From NCBI GenBank assembly GCA_964517495.1, contig CAZFER010000045.1, positions 1 through 52,308 on the forward strand: a DNA stretch of 52,308 nt, read 5' to 3'. A model generated the notes under the pieces. That model had not been told where the DNA came from. It made no database searches and saw nothing but the letters and a program-made list of their open reading frames with translations. This DNA comes from CAZFER01 sp964517495 (GTDB taxonomy: Bacteria; Hinthialibacterota; Hinthialibacteria; Hinthialibacterales; Hinthialibacteraceae). This document shows, one piece after another, positions 32,749 through 41,954 of the stretch; positions within the stretch are counted from its first letter, which is position 1, and the number at the start of each line of letters is the position of its first letter. A program made the translations under genes and the position numbers.

Positions 32749-35700
32749 ATGAAGTTATCGGATATTGCCGTACAAAGACCCATAACAACCGTCATGTTTT
32801 TTGCAGCTTTTGTGCTGCTGGGGGTCGTTTCTGCCGTCCAACTTCCCATGCAACTGCTCCCCAATATTACTCCACCGTATGGAGCAGTGCGTTGTTTTAT
32901 GCGCCAATCCATGAGTGTGGAGGAATTGGAGCGTCAAGTTATAAGGCCAATTGAGGGATTGATTGCCCAACTTCCCAATGTCAAAAATTTCAGAGCTCAC
33001 AGCTGGGGAGGCCGGGGGGCTTTTTTCTTTATCGAGTTTGAATTTGGCACCAATGTAAAATACCGGATTGTTGATTTGCAGGATAGTCTGAATCGCTTTC
33101 AGGTTGAAAACTTTTCACGCCGTTCCATGCGTGTTTTTGCTCACCCCTTCGATACCAGTTGGCATAATAAAGAGTTAATGGATTTGGTTTTGAAAGGACC
33201 ACGATCCGATCCCTATTTGGAAGCAGTTGACGCAGAAAAAATTCGGCAGCGGCTTCAAGAAATAGACGGGGTGGCCAATTCAGATATTTGGGGGGGCAAA
33301 GAACATTCCATCGATGTGACTATTTATCAGGACCAGCTGCGCGAATTTGGCGTTCCCATGTGGCAGGTCAGGAACCGGGTTCAAAATTTCGCCAACGAAC
33401 CTGTCTATCTTGGGGAAATCGAAGAGAAAAACACCAAATTTTTCGTTCGCTTGGATGGACAATTTTCTAATACTTCTGAAATTGAAGATGTCTTTGTCCG
33501 TGATGGAACCAACATTGCACTTCGCCATCTCGGCCAAGCCGAAGATACCTATCGCTCCCGCCGCTATCTTCGACGAGTGGATGGGAAACCGGCTTTGGGT
33601 ATGGATGTCGAAAAAGAGGCACTAATTAATCCACTGGAACTATCTCAAACCGTTCGCGGCGTTATCGATCAAATTAATGAAGAATTACCTCAGGGATATG
33701 AATTGGATATCGTGTGGGATTCAGCGGACGAAATTAAATACTTTCTGCGAACATTATCCAAATTGGCCCTAATGGGCATTATTTTGTCCATGTTTGTGCT
33801 TTATCTGTTTATTCGAAATGTACGGATGGCTCTAATTATTTGTATCGTTATCCCTATATGCATTATCGCCACCTTCAATGCCATGTATTTCAGCGAAATG
33901 TCTATCAATATCATTTCGTTGTTAGGGTTGGCGGTTGGGGTAGGGTGTTTGATCGATAGTTCGATTGTGGTGTTGGAAAATATATTCCGCCATCATGAAA
34001 AAGGTAAAAAGGCCGTTCCCTCTGCCCGCGTGGGTAGCCGTGAAGTGGGAAAGGCAGTGTTTGCCTTAACCCTAACCAATGTTCTCGTTTTTCTACCCAT
34101 TGTGTTTATTGATGGAGAAATTCGGCTTATTTTTACCGAAGGAGCTCTAGCCATTATTTACCCCATGATTATTTCCATGGTGGTAGCATTAACCCTCGTC
34201 CCCATGGCAACTTCGAGAATTTTATTGCTTTCTGACAAGCGCCGCCAATTGATTGACGCAGTTCAAACGGAACCTTCTTCCTTTACTCCAAAACGATCAC
34301 GAGGATTGGGATTGCTGATTCCTTCTTCTATACGTCAAGGTTTCCAGCGTCTCCCTAAACTCAATATGTCAAACACCAAGAGAAACTATGGCAAGATTTT
34401 AAAAAGCTGTCTGCGGCATCGGGTACGATTCCTGCTCGCTATTGTGCTTGTAATTTTGTATACCTACTACTACACCACCTCCGGTATCGGCAAAGATGTG
34501 ATGGAACCCCCTGAAGACGAGAGTTGGTTTTCTGTACATGTTTACCTGCCCAATGGCACCAAGCAGGATTACACCATCAATGTGGTTTCCGATGTGGAAG
34601 ACATGCTTCTCGAACAAGTTCCCGAAGCGAAAAATATCCACTCCTGGGTACGCGATGATTCTGCCAGGATTAGCATCCGGCTTAAGGAGCGCAACGAGCG
34701 GGAACGCCGTTCGGAAACCATTCAAGAGGAATTAAGGCCTTATATGGAACAATACACTGAAGCCGAAGTGACCTTTAATTGGTCACGTGCGCGCGGTGAG
34801 GACGAAGCCCCACCTGTGGATACCGGACGGGGTGGAGTGATTGAAATTCGTGGCCCTGAATATGAACAGATCAATACCATTGCCCAAAATCTGGCCGAAG
34901 TGATGGAACAGGTTCCTGGTGTTCGTGATGTCGTCAGTGAAAATGAAGCAGGTGCACTTGAAGTTCAATTTAAATTGGATAAAGAGGCCGCTGCGTTATT
35001 ACAAATATCCCCACAATTAGTCGCCCAATCAATTCTGGTTGCCCAACGCCGGGGTGATTACTCTGAAATTCAAATGAAAAAGGGCGATGAGATCATTGAT
35101 ATCATCTTTACCCTCGTGGAAAATCCTGAACAACTGGACAAATTGGATGAAACGGAGATGGAAGGACTTGCCTTTGAAGAACTCAAACAAGTCCCGGTAT
35201 TTTCCCCCGCTTTGAATACTACCGTAACTTTGCAGGAATTGGGAGCCATCAATATCCAACGCGGAATGGGTGATATCCAACGGGAAAACCGCGAACGAAT
35301 TGGCCGAATTCGTTTTGAAACATCCCCAACCGCAAATTATAGAGATGTTGAAAATTCTATTAAAAATGTCCTCAAAAGTTATACACCTCCCGCGGGATAT
35401 CGCATCGAGCTCGGTGGGAAATCGCGAACATGGGATGAAGGCATCGCAGCTGTTCGAACCATTGTGTTATTAGCCATCTTACTGATTTATATGTGTATTG
35501 CCTCCCTTTTCGAATCATTCAGCCAACCCTTGATCATCATGCTGGCCATTCCCTTGGCCATTGTGGGGATCGTTTGGGCACTTATCTTAACCAACACCGC
35601 CTTTACAGAATTAGCAGGATTAGGGTGTATCTTCCTTGTAGGAATGCTGCCCAACAGCGCAATTCTGCTCGTGCACTATGCGGGTTATTTAAGAAAAGAA

Positions 35701-37074
35701 AAACATTACCCACGAGAACGGGCAGTAATGCTTTCCGGCTACACTCGTTTACGCCCGATTTTCATGACGGTGTTAACCACCATCCTTGGACTGATGCCAA
35801 TGGCATTTTCTTGGCGGGGAGATGAAGATTGGGTGCCCTTTGCCATCACCGTTATCGGTGGATTGGCCAGTTCTACCATTTTAACCTTGATTATTGTTCC
35901 AGGATTTTACTTTATCATTGAGGATATCACCAACCTGTTTAACCGGGTGGTGCGATACATCACCAGTTTTCGCTGGATCTTCGTGTTTTGGAACAACCAA
36001 CACCGCCTGGCAAAACGCCGCGAATTAACCGCATACCGTTTCAAACCTCCTCGAGAGGAACCCTTATGCATTGAAATTGACCATTTAACCCGTATTTATG
36101 AACCTGCTACATTGGAAAAAGTCGGCCAAAGACTGAGACGCCTGTTGAGTTTGCCGGGCACGGTCTCATCGACAACCGGCTTTGTCCCCCAGGGGTTTGA
36201 CCAACCCCCAATGGTTTCAACCCAATCACGCAAAAAAGCCCTCGATATGTTTTCGCTACACATTGAATCTGGCTTGTTTGGTTTACTCGGTCCCAACGGG
36301 GCAGGGAAAACAACCTTGCTCCGCCTTCTGGCAGGGATCGATCAGCCCACTCGCGGTTATCTATCCATCTGTGGATATGATATGAAAACGGAAGCGAAAA
36401 AAGCCCAGAAACTGATTGGTTATCTCCCCCAGAATTTCGGGGTCTACTCCAAAATGACCGCCTATCAATACCTTGAATATTTCGCCCTGATGAAAGGGAT
36501 TAAGAGAAAGAATGAACGATATGCGGCAATCATCAATGCATTGGAAATGGTTAATCTGAGCGAGCAAATCCATGTTCCTGTCGGTCAATTCTCAGGTGGT
36601 ATGATGCGCCGGATCGGCTTGGCCCAAATCTTTATCAAACCTCCAAAAGCCTTGATCGTTGATGAACCTACCGCGGGTTTGGACCCCATGGAGCGCGTAC
36701 GCTTTCGTAACCTGCTTTCTACGATTGCCAAGGATCGCGTGGTGATTTTATCCACCCACATTGTCGAAGATGTCGCCCATAGTTGTAAACAGGTTGCTCT
36801 GATGAAAGATGGAAAATTATTATGCAACGGCTCACCCGATGATCTGGTTGAAACCGCTCAAAACAAAGTATGGGAAATGCTGGTGCCTGAAGACCGGGAA
36901 AAATGGCAAAATCTGCGCAAACAATTTACCCTCGCAGGGCAAATGCACACCGCCGATGGCATCCTGCTGCGTCTGATTTCCGAAGAACAACCAGGACCGA
37001 ACGCCCAACTGGTCGATCCGAATATTGAGGATGCGTATCTCTATAACATTCATGTCCGGAAAGATTGGGTGTAA
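32749..37074 (+). CDS. RND efflux pump fused to an ABC ATPase domain
   Basis: 1441 residues in one uninterrupted frame. Residues about 1-1060 are an RND pump: TM1 ITTVMFFAAFVLLGVVSAVQ, TM4 GLAVGVGCLIDSSIVVLENIFR, and TM10-12 through FAITVIGGLASSTILTLII. After a linker of about 110 residues the C-terminus (about 1170-1441) is a full ABC nucleotide-binding domain: Walker A GPNGAGKTT (1181-1189), GYLPQNFG, signature FSGGMMRR (Ser 1282), Walker B LIVDEPTAGLDP (Asp 1305, Glu 1306) and ILSTHIVED. TM4 keeps one Asp (403) but has Ser at the second relay position; TM10 reads LPNSAILLVHY with no Lys or Asp. The domain is cytoplasmic by topology. Between the permease fusion and tolC genes. Confidence 0.95.
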   Translation: MKLSDIAVQRPITTVMFFAAFVLLGVVSAVQLPMQLLPNITPPYGAVRCFMRQSMSVEELERQVIRPIEGLIAQLPNVKNFRAHSWGGRGAFFFIEFEFGTNVKYRIVDLQDSLNRFQVENFSRRSMRVFAHPFDTSWHNKELMDLVLKGPRSDPYLEAVDAEKIRQRLQEIDGVANSDIWGGKEHSIDVTIYQDQLREFGVPMWQVRNRVQNFANEPVYLGEIEEKNTKFFVRLDGQFSNTSEIEDVFVRDGTNIALRHLGQAEDTYRSRRYLRRVDGKPALGMDVEKEALINPLELSQTVRGVIDQINEELPQGYELDIVWDSADEIKYFLRTLSKLALMGIILSMFVLYLFIRNVRMALIICIVIPICIIATFNAMYFSEMSINIISLLGLAVGVGCLIDSSIVVLENIFRHHEKGKKAVPSARVGSREVGKAVFALTLTNVLVFLPIVFIDGEIRLIFTEGALAIIYPMIISMVVALTLVPMATSRILLLSDKRRQLIDAVQTEPSSFTPKRSRGLGLLIPSSIRQGFQRLPKLNMSNTKRNYGKILKSCLRHRVRFLLAIVLVILYTYYYTTSGIGKDVMEPPEDESWFSVHVYLPNGTKQDYTINVVSDVEDMLLEQVPEAKNIHSWVRDDSARISIRLKERNERERRSETIQEELRPYMEQYTEAEVTFNWSRARGEDEAPPVDTGRGGVIEIRGPEYEQINTIAQNLAEVMEQVPGVRDVVSENEAGALEVQFKLDKEAAALLQISPQLVAQSILVAQRRGDYSEIQMKKGDEIIDIIFTLVENPEQLDKLDETEMEGLAFEELKQVPVFSPALNTTVTLQELGAINIQRGMGDIQRENRERIGRIRFETSPTANYRDVENSIKNVLKSYTPPAGYRIELGGKSRTWDEGIAAVRTIVLLAILLIYMCIASLFESFSQPLIIMLAIPLAIVGIVWALILTNTAFTELAGLGCIFLVGMLPNSAILLVHYAGYLRKEKHYPRERAVMLSGYTRLRPIFMTVLTTILGLMPMAFSWRGDEDWVPFAITVIGGLASSTILTLIIVPGFYFIIEDITNLFNRVVRYITSFRWIFVFWNNQHRLAKRRELTAYRFKPPREEPLCIEIDHLTRIYEPATLEKVGQRLRRLLSLPGTVSSTTGFVPQGFDQPPMVSTQSRKKALDMFSLHIESGLFGLLGPNGAGKTTLLRLLAGIDQPTRGYLSICGYDMKTEAKKAQKLIGYLPQNFGVYSKMTAYQYLEYFALMKGIKRKNERYAAIINALEMVNLSEQIHVPVGQFSGGMMRRIGLAQIFIKPPKALIVDEPTAGLDPMERVRFRNLLSTIAKDRVVILSTHIVEDVAHSCKQVALMKDGKLLCNGSPDDLVETAQNKVWEMLVPEDREKWQNLRKQFTLAGQMHTADGILLRLISEEQPGPNAQLVDPNIEDAYLYNIHVRKDWV

Positions 37075-37141
37075 GTCTTTTCATATGGTTTAAAAATTTC
37101 CAAACTGAAATATTTCAGAATAATTAAGGGAGAGTGATGAA

Positions 37142-38854
37142 GTGATTCACCAAAACAAAACAACATGGAAGACACGATGGCGCGCCATCCCAAATCGAAT
37201 AATACAATCTCAGCGCCTTATTCCATGTTCTCAATGGTTTTATATCGCAACTTTGAATATGTGTCTGATTATTTTGACAATTAATCCATGCAGTACACAG
37301 GATCTTCCGGATACCGTAGGTACTCTTCGCATACCTGATTCGCAAGCGGCGCCTCAACATGTTGAAGACATCACCGGTGAATTTGTCATGCCGCAAGAGG
37401 AGTTTCGGCCTCAAGGTGAAGAGATGGAATTAACCATGCAAGAAGCAATCGACATCGCTCTGGAATCCAACCCCCAAGTCCGCATCGCGGAACACAGCGT
37501 GGAAGAAAGCCTGGCTAATCTCGATCTAACTGAAAGCGCCTATAAAAATCTCTTTGATATAAATGCCGAAGCACGTGAACGTTTTCGCCGCATGACCGGC
37601 GGAACCTTCCGCGTCGATCCGGATAAAGGCCTTATCAGCGAAGATCAAACCCAGAATGAAAATAATACCCTATTCAGTGTCGGGCCGCGCTACACTCGAA
37701 CCTTTCGCAATGGAAGTTCACTTGAAGTAAATCCTCTTATCGAATTCGAACATGATTCCGATGCAGCGTTCGATCGGGGTGTGACCAATCCTACCGGCAG
37801 TAATTCCGAAGACCGCTATTCCATCAATCTGAGTTATAACTATCCCCTCAATTCACGCCCTCGTGAAGAAATTAGAACCAGCATCGAAAATTCCAAAATC
37901 GGAGCCATTCAATCCGATTATTCATATTACACCCGCAAAAAACAGATTATTGATCAGGTTATCAATACGTATTGGAACATCAAAAGTTTGGAATTAAATG
38001 TCGATATCCAAAATGAACGTCTCATCCAAGCCCGGCGTATCGAATTTATCAATAAAGTTAAGTATGAAAACGAACAAATTTCTGAGTTAAATTACAACCA
38101 AACCAAAGTCGACGTTCTAAACCAGGAAGCCTCGTTAATTAATCTCATCGGAAATTTAAGGAGCTCCATCGAACGGTTTAATATTTTGTTGGGCCTTCCT
38201 GTCGATACTCGTCTAAAACTTCCTGATGAATTGATTGTTGGACCATTGCCAATGAGTTCAAAAGAATACATCCAAAAAGTAACCTCCACAAACCTTGATT
38301 TAAAAAACCTGAGATTGTCCATTCGCCGAACAAAAAATAATCTTCGGGTTGCCCGCCTTGGACAACAACCCGACTTGGTACTCACCAATTTCCTTAACCG
38401 GAGTGATGAGGGAGATCAAAATCTGGGAGTGGGGCTTGTCTTTAACTGGAACTTCGGCGATGGCGGGGCCACCAAAGCCCGGGTTCGTGCCCTTGAACAG
38501 AATTTGGAACAACAAAAAATTAATCTATGGGATTTGGAACGAAACTTGGTGCAAGAGGCTTATGCCGACCTGCGGAATTTGCAATTACAAGCTCAACGTA
38601 TCGAAATCTTAAAAATAAACGTCGAACAAGCCTATCGTACTTTCGAAAACGCTCTATACATGTACACCAACTTTGGACAAAGTACATTCCGCGAAATGCA
38701 GGACTTTCAGATTGATCTTGCCAGTAACCGTTCTCAGCTTGTCGGTGCCAAAGTTTCATATAATCTTGCGAAATCCAATCTGTTACTTAAAGTCCATGAT
38801 TATCAAGCAAGTGATGAAATCGCCCCGATCCTATCCAGTTTGAAAGATCGTTAA
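37142..38854 (+). CDS. TolC-like outer-membrane efflux channel
   Basis: 570 residues starting at GTG 37142, chosen because AAGGGAGAG lies 7 nt upstream. A signal peptide with a long basic N-region (hydrophobic core MCLIILTINP) ends near STQ. The mature protein has the OEP fold: MTMQEAIDIALESNPQVRIAEHSV (first helix of the family), long coiled-coil helices, the repeat-like second half (VRALEQNLEQQKINLWDLERNLVQEAYADLR), and Gln/Asn-rich helices. It forms the trimeric exit duct. It is the last gene of the operon, 67 nt after the RND-ATPase gene. No terminator is evident before tRNA-Leu. Confidence 0.92.
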   Translation: MIHQNKTTWKTRWRAIPNRIIQSQRLIPCSQWFYIATLNMCLIILTINPCSTQDLPDTVGTLRIPDSQAAPQHVEDITGEFVMPQEEFRPQGEEMELTMQEAIDIALESNPQVRIAEHSVEESLANLDLTESAYKNLFDINAEARERFRRMTGGTFRVDPDKGLISEDQTQNENNTLFSVGPRYTRTFRNGSSLEVNPLIEFEHDSDAAFDRGVTNPTGSNSEDRYSINLSYNYPLNSRPREEIRTSIENSKIGAIQSDYSYYTRKKQIIDQVINTYWNIKSLELNVDIQNERLIQARRIEFINKVKYENEQISELNYNQTKVDVLNQEASLINLIGNLRSSIERFNILLGLPVDTRLKLPDELIVGPLPMSSKEYIQKVTSTNLDLKNLRLSIRRTKNNLRVARLGQQPDLVLTNFLNRSDEGDQNLGVGLVFNWNFGDGGATKARVRALEQNLEQQKINLWDLERNLVQEAYADLRNLQLQAQRIEILKINVEQAYRTFENALYMYTNFGQSTFREMQDFQIDLASNRSQLVGAKVSYNLAKSNLLLKVHDYQASDEIAPILSSLKDR

Positions 38855-38952
38855 TAAATGGGAAAATAACAGAACAAGGCCTCGAACCGTTTCCTAAATC
38901 TTGCCCTATACGGCATTAAGAGTTAACCTTTACCTTTCAGATAACAATCTAT

Positions 38953-39035
38953 GGCCGGGTGGTGGAACGGTATACACGAGGGACTTAAAATCCCTTGCCG
39001 GCAACGGCTTGTGGGTTCGAATCCCACCCCGGCTA
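38953..39035 (+). tRNA. tRNA-Leu (TAA)
   Basis: Acceptor GGCCGGG pairs with CCCGGCT (one G-T end pair), discriminator A. The D arm contains TGGTGGAACGGTA. The anticodon stem GAGGGA/TCCC encloses CTTAAAA with anticodon TAA. A long class II variable arm (TTGCCGGCAACGGCTT) and T arm GTGGG-TTCGAAT-CCCAC follow. CCA is not encoded. Confidence 0.95.
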
Positions 39036-39058
39036 TTTCTTTTTTTGGGGATTCATAC

Positions 39059-40252
39059 ATGCCCTATTTCAAATGGTTTAAACACCTTTTCCTTCTTTTA
39101 ATCACTCTATATTTCCCACAATTTTGCCACGCTTCCAAAAAAACCAACCTATATCAACCTCCAGATATAATTTTGATCACCATCGAAAATATTGGTATAA
39201 AAGATCTAACCTGTTATGGAGGAGAAAAGGCTTGCACCCCGAATATAGGCCACCTGGCCCAACAAGGGATCATAATGACTGATTATTATGCCTCTTCACC
39301 CACCACTCCATTAAACCACTATGCGCTACTCACAGGTTTATACCATCATCGATTACTTGATTTGAATGAGAATAATTCCAACGTAAAGTACGTGTTCCCC
39401 ACTCAAGAACCCACAATTGCAACCATGCTAAAACAAGCCGGTTACACAACTGCTTTTATGGGAAAATGGCCATTTGATGCCTCTCAATCAAATACATCAA
39501 ACCATCTGGGATTCGATGTTTTTATCAGCATAAACGATAATGATAAATCCAATGCTTCAATTATCACACAGGCCATTGATTTTATTCAGAAAAATCAAAC
39601 CACCCCATTCTTTCTCCATTTAGCCTGCCCTTTATCCTTACTAAACCAAAATGCCAAAAATGATCGCTCTTCCTATAATCAAGTTGAACAGCTGGATAGA
39701 GAAATGGCTAAAATTGAATCAGTGTTAAACAAGCATGAAACAGTCAAAAATACGTTAATCATTCTATGCAGCAATACGGGAAGTCATACATCAAATCATA
39801 TGAATACTCTAAGACATGAGAATCATCTTGGCGAGGATATAATTCGCGTTCCCTGTATTATCCGTTGGCCTCAATTTATCGAAGGGGGAAGGCGATGTTC
39901 ACAAACTTCCATCGCGATGGATTTAAGCGCCACTATCTTGGCCGCCGCCCATTATAAACCGGCACGGCATGTTGATGGCTTTAACCTCATGAAAATCCTG
40001 AACGGCGCAAAAGATGAAGTGGAACAAACCCTGGTCTGGCGGGAAAATCAACATCAAACCAAAGCGATCCGCTGGGGCAAGTGGAAATGGTTGGCTAAAG
40101 AGGGAAACGATTACCTCTATAATCTGCAAAACGATCCAAAAGAAAAGACCAATCTAATCGAGCGTAACAGTGATATTCTCCATTGGTTGAAGCGAATTTA
40201 CAGCCAATGGGAGCATTCCATGCGGCAATCATCCTCCCTTTTTGAACAATGA
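39059..40252 (+). CDS. Sulfatase-fold protein lacking catalytic residues
   Basis: 397 residues from ATG 39059; the frame is open back into tRNA-Leu but that part is not coding. Signal peptide MPYFKWFKHLFLLLITLYFP to CHA. The alkaline-phosphatase/sulfatase fold is plain: DIILITIENIGIKDLTCYGG, TPNIGHLAQQGI, SPTTPLNHYALLTGLY, GYTTAFMGKWPFD, RVPCIIRWP. Active-site residues are replaced. The C/S-x-P-x-R modification motif reads TPLNH (83-87), the metal Asp pair reads Glu-Asn (43-44), GKWH is GKWP, and the second metal motif DNG is SNTGS. It therefore cannot act as a formylglycine sulfatase and is probably a binding or structural homologue. It ends end-to-end with the kinase gene. Confidence 0.82.
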   Translation: MPYFKWFKHLFLLLITLYFPQFCHASKKTNLYQPPDIILITIENIGIKDLTCYGGEKACTPNIGHLAQQGIIMTDYYASSPTTPLNHYALLTGLYHHRLLDLNENNSNVKYVFPTQEPTIATMLKQAGYTTAFMGKWPFDASQSNTSNHLGFDVFISINDNDKSNASIITQAIDFIQKNQTTPFFLHLACPLSLLNQNAKNDRSSYNQVEQLDREMAKIESVLNKHETVKNTLIILCSNTGSHTSNHMNTLRHENHLGEDIIRVPCIIRWPQFIEGGRRCSQTSIAMDLSATILAAAHYKPARHVDGFNLMKILNGAKDEVEQTLVWRENQHQTKAIRWGKWKWLAKEGNDYLYNLQNDPKEKTNLIERNSDILHWLKRIYSQWEHSMRQSSSLFEQ

Positions 40253-41296
40253 TCAATTTATCGAACTATATAGATCCTGATTAGCTTCAAATGCGCTAAC
40301 AACTTGTTCTGGTGAAGCTATCCCCGTGGTGCCCAATTGACGGATAGTGACTGAAGCAACTAGATTTCCGATAATGGCAGCTTGAGTTAAACTTGCTTTC
40401 GACGCAAGAGCAGACACTATCCCTGCGGTTACGCTATCACCCGCTCCAACAATATCGATAGGAACAGAAACGGGAGGACATGGAACCAGTGTCGCTTTCT
40501 CTTCATAAACAGGACAAATACCCTCTTTGTCCAGGGTTAAGAAAACCGGCTTTTTGGTGATATCTGATAATTGTTTCGCGGTTTGCACTGCCCGATCCGT
40601 ATCTGGTGCACCATCAACATTCGGATTAATGGCCTTGCTGGCTTCCACGCGATTGGGTTTAATGATGATATTTCGGAATTCGCCTATCCGTTCCCGTGAA
40701 TCGGCAAAAAAGATCACATTGGGAAAACGATGCGCCATCTCCGCAAGAAAATTTCGGATTAAATCGGTTATAATCCCGCAATTGCGCTCTTGCACCTGAT
40801 CCGCAATGATCACAGCATCAAGTTGGGGTAGAAGCCTCTCGAACTTTTGCATCACCTCGTTTTCAAGATTGGATGAGAGAGGGTTGCGGTTTTTTATATC
40901 CTGACGGTTCATCTCTTCATCGCCATCCGGGGTTTTCAACATCGGTTTCGTGTAAGTGGGCGTAAAACGTTTTTCAGAAACCACCACATTTTCGATATCA
41001 ATATGACGTTGAACAAGCGTCTTGCGCAGTTCATACCCCTCGCCATCATCCCCAATCACACTCACCGCAAACAGGTTGCCCACCCCCAATGCATGCAAAT
41101 TATTGCAAACGGTTCCTGCCGCTCCTGGTTGAGGGCGTTTATTAACCACTTGATACGCCGTTTTCCCTGTTTCAATCGATAATTCGTTTAATGCCGGATC
41201 AATAAAAAGATAACGATCCAAAAAGAAATCACCAATCACCGCAATTTTATGATCCTTAAATTGATCCAAGACATGTTGTAATTCATTTTTATTCAT
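40253..41296 (-). CDS. PfkB/ribokinase-family carbohydrate kinase (RfaE1-like)
   Basis: 347 residues. PfkB motifs: IAVIGDFFLDRYLF at the N-terminus, GAAGTVCNNLHALGV, and the C-terminal VDIVGAGD-type motif, here PIDIVGAGDSVTAGIVSA with the catalytic Asp. The N-terminus and DGDEEMNRQDIKN resemble D-glycero-beta-D-manno-heptose-7-phosphate kinases, but the nucleotidyltransferase half of HldE is absent. It would phosphorylate a sugar in the cytoplasm; the substrate is not settled. ATG 41296 has GGGGGAG upstream. A HAD phosphatase gene lies further upstream on the same strand, with the transposase remnant between them, so the two may once have been adjacent. Confidence 0.85.
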   Translation of the reverse strand: MNKNELQHVLDQFKDHKIAVIGDFFLDRYLFIDPALNELSIETGKTAYQVVNKRPQPGAAGTVCNNLHALGVGNLFAVSVIGDDGEGYELRKTLVQRHIDIENVVVSEKRFTPTYTKPMLKTPDGDEEMNRQDIKNRNPLSSNLENEVMQKFERLLPQLDAVIIADQVQERNCGIITDLIRNFLAEMAHRFPNVIFFADSRERIGEFRNIIIKPNRVEASKAINPNVDGAPDTDRAVQTAKQLSDITKKPVFLTLDKEGICPVYEEKATLVPCPPVSVPIDIVGAGDSVTAGIVSALASKASLTQAAIIGNLVASVTIRQLGTTGIASPEQVVSAFEANQDLYSSIN

Positions 41297-41398
41297 AGCT
41301 CCCCCATTTAATTGTACACAATAAAAAGATAGAACTGATGTTTATTAATGTGTCTTAATTCTGCTCACCATTAATTTCACATCACTATGTCTCTATTT

Positions 41399-41425
41399 AG
41401 GGAGGGCGACGCTCCCGCGGAGCCG
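41399..41425 (+). repeat. Left REP-like inverted repeat
   Basis: A 27-bp GC-rich element, in inverted orientation to 41955-41981, with one mismatch. It contains a hairpin GCTCC-CGC-GGAGC. It lies just past the 3' end of the transposase remnant. Confidence 0.75.
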
Positions 41426-41445
41426 CTACCGACCTAAAGTATCCT

Positions 41446-41909
41446 CTATATCTCTAATTGATAAATCACACCTTGATATTTCCACTGATAAGCATGTGTA
41501 ACATAACCATGTCTTACAGGATTGTTTCTAACATATTCCCATTTTCGATCATAATGCTGAATATTTCGCAAGCGTGTATCCCAATGATGAGATTGCCATT
41601 TATGCTTAGGATCATTGTGACGCTTTGTGAATTGAGATTTCCGGTATTGAATCCATTTTTTAGATGAAATATCCAAATCTCCAGGTGCTGCAAACAAATG
41701 AATATGATTTGGCATAATCACATATCTTCCAACAAGCCAACCAGTAGATTCTTTCCAAATTGTTCTAAGCAACAAATGAATTTCAGGATCTATAAGCCAA
41801 TATTCATTGTTTTTTGTACATATTGTAAAAAAACAATGATTAGATCCGTTCCAGTTTTATAATTACCTGGTGCAGGCTTTCGTCGTTGAGGCAATGAATA
41901 ATCATCCAT
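41446..41909 (-). pseudogene. REP-associated tyrosine transposase (IS200-like, RayT), frameshifted
   Basis: The frame ending at 41446 carries the HUH signature MPNHIHLF and a C-terminal KWQSHHWDTRLRN, YVRNNPVRHGYV. The upstream bases continue the family as NWNGSNHCFFTICTKNNEYW and IDPEIHLLLRTIW. The natural start (ATG 41909, MDDYSLPQRRKPAPGNY) is in a different frame. One missing A in the AAAA run of the TATAAAACTGG stretch (about 41853) explains the break. RayT enzymes bind and move REP hairpins with a single Tyr nucleophile. Flanking REP-like inverted repeats at 41399 and 41955 support this. No current activity is expected unless the break is a sequencing error. Confidence 0.78.
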
Positions 41910-41954
41910 AACTAAGTGTTATATCTCACCAAGCAATGTTGCCTTTTGCAATGA

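Noticed and set aside
23402..38854. A plain MacAB-TolC or plain AcrAB-TolC operon
   Set aside because: MacB is a single fused ATPase-permease with one periplasmic domain, and AcrAB has no ATPase; neither fits the separate ABC-2 permeases plus two RND pumps.
38951..39058. Extension of the sulfatase-fold gene back to ATG 38951
   Set aside because: The extension would translate the whole of tRNA-Leu; the signal peptide begins at ATG 39059.
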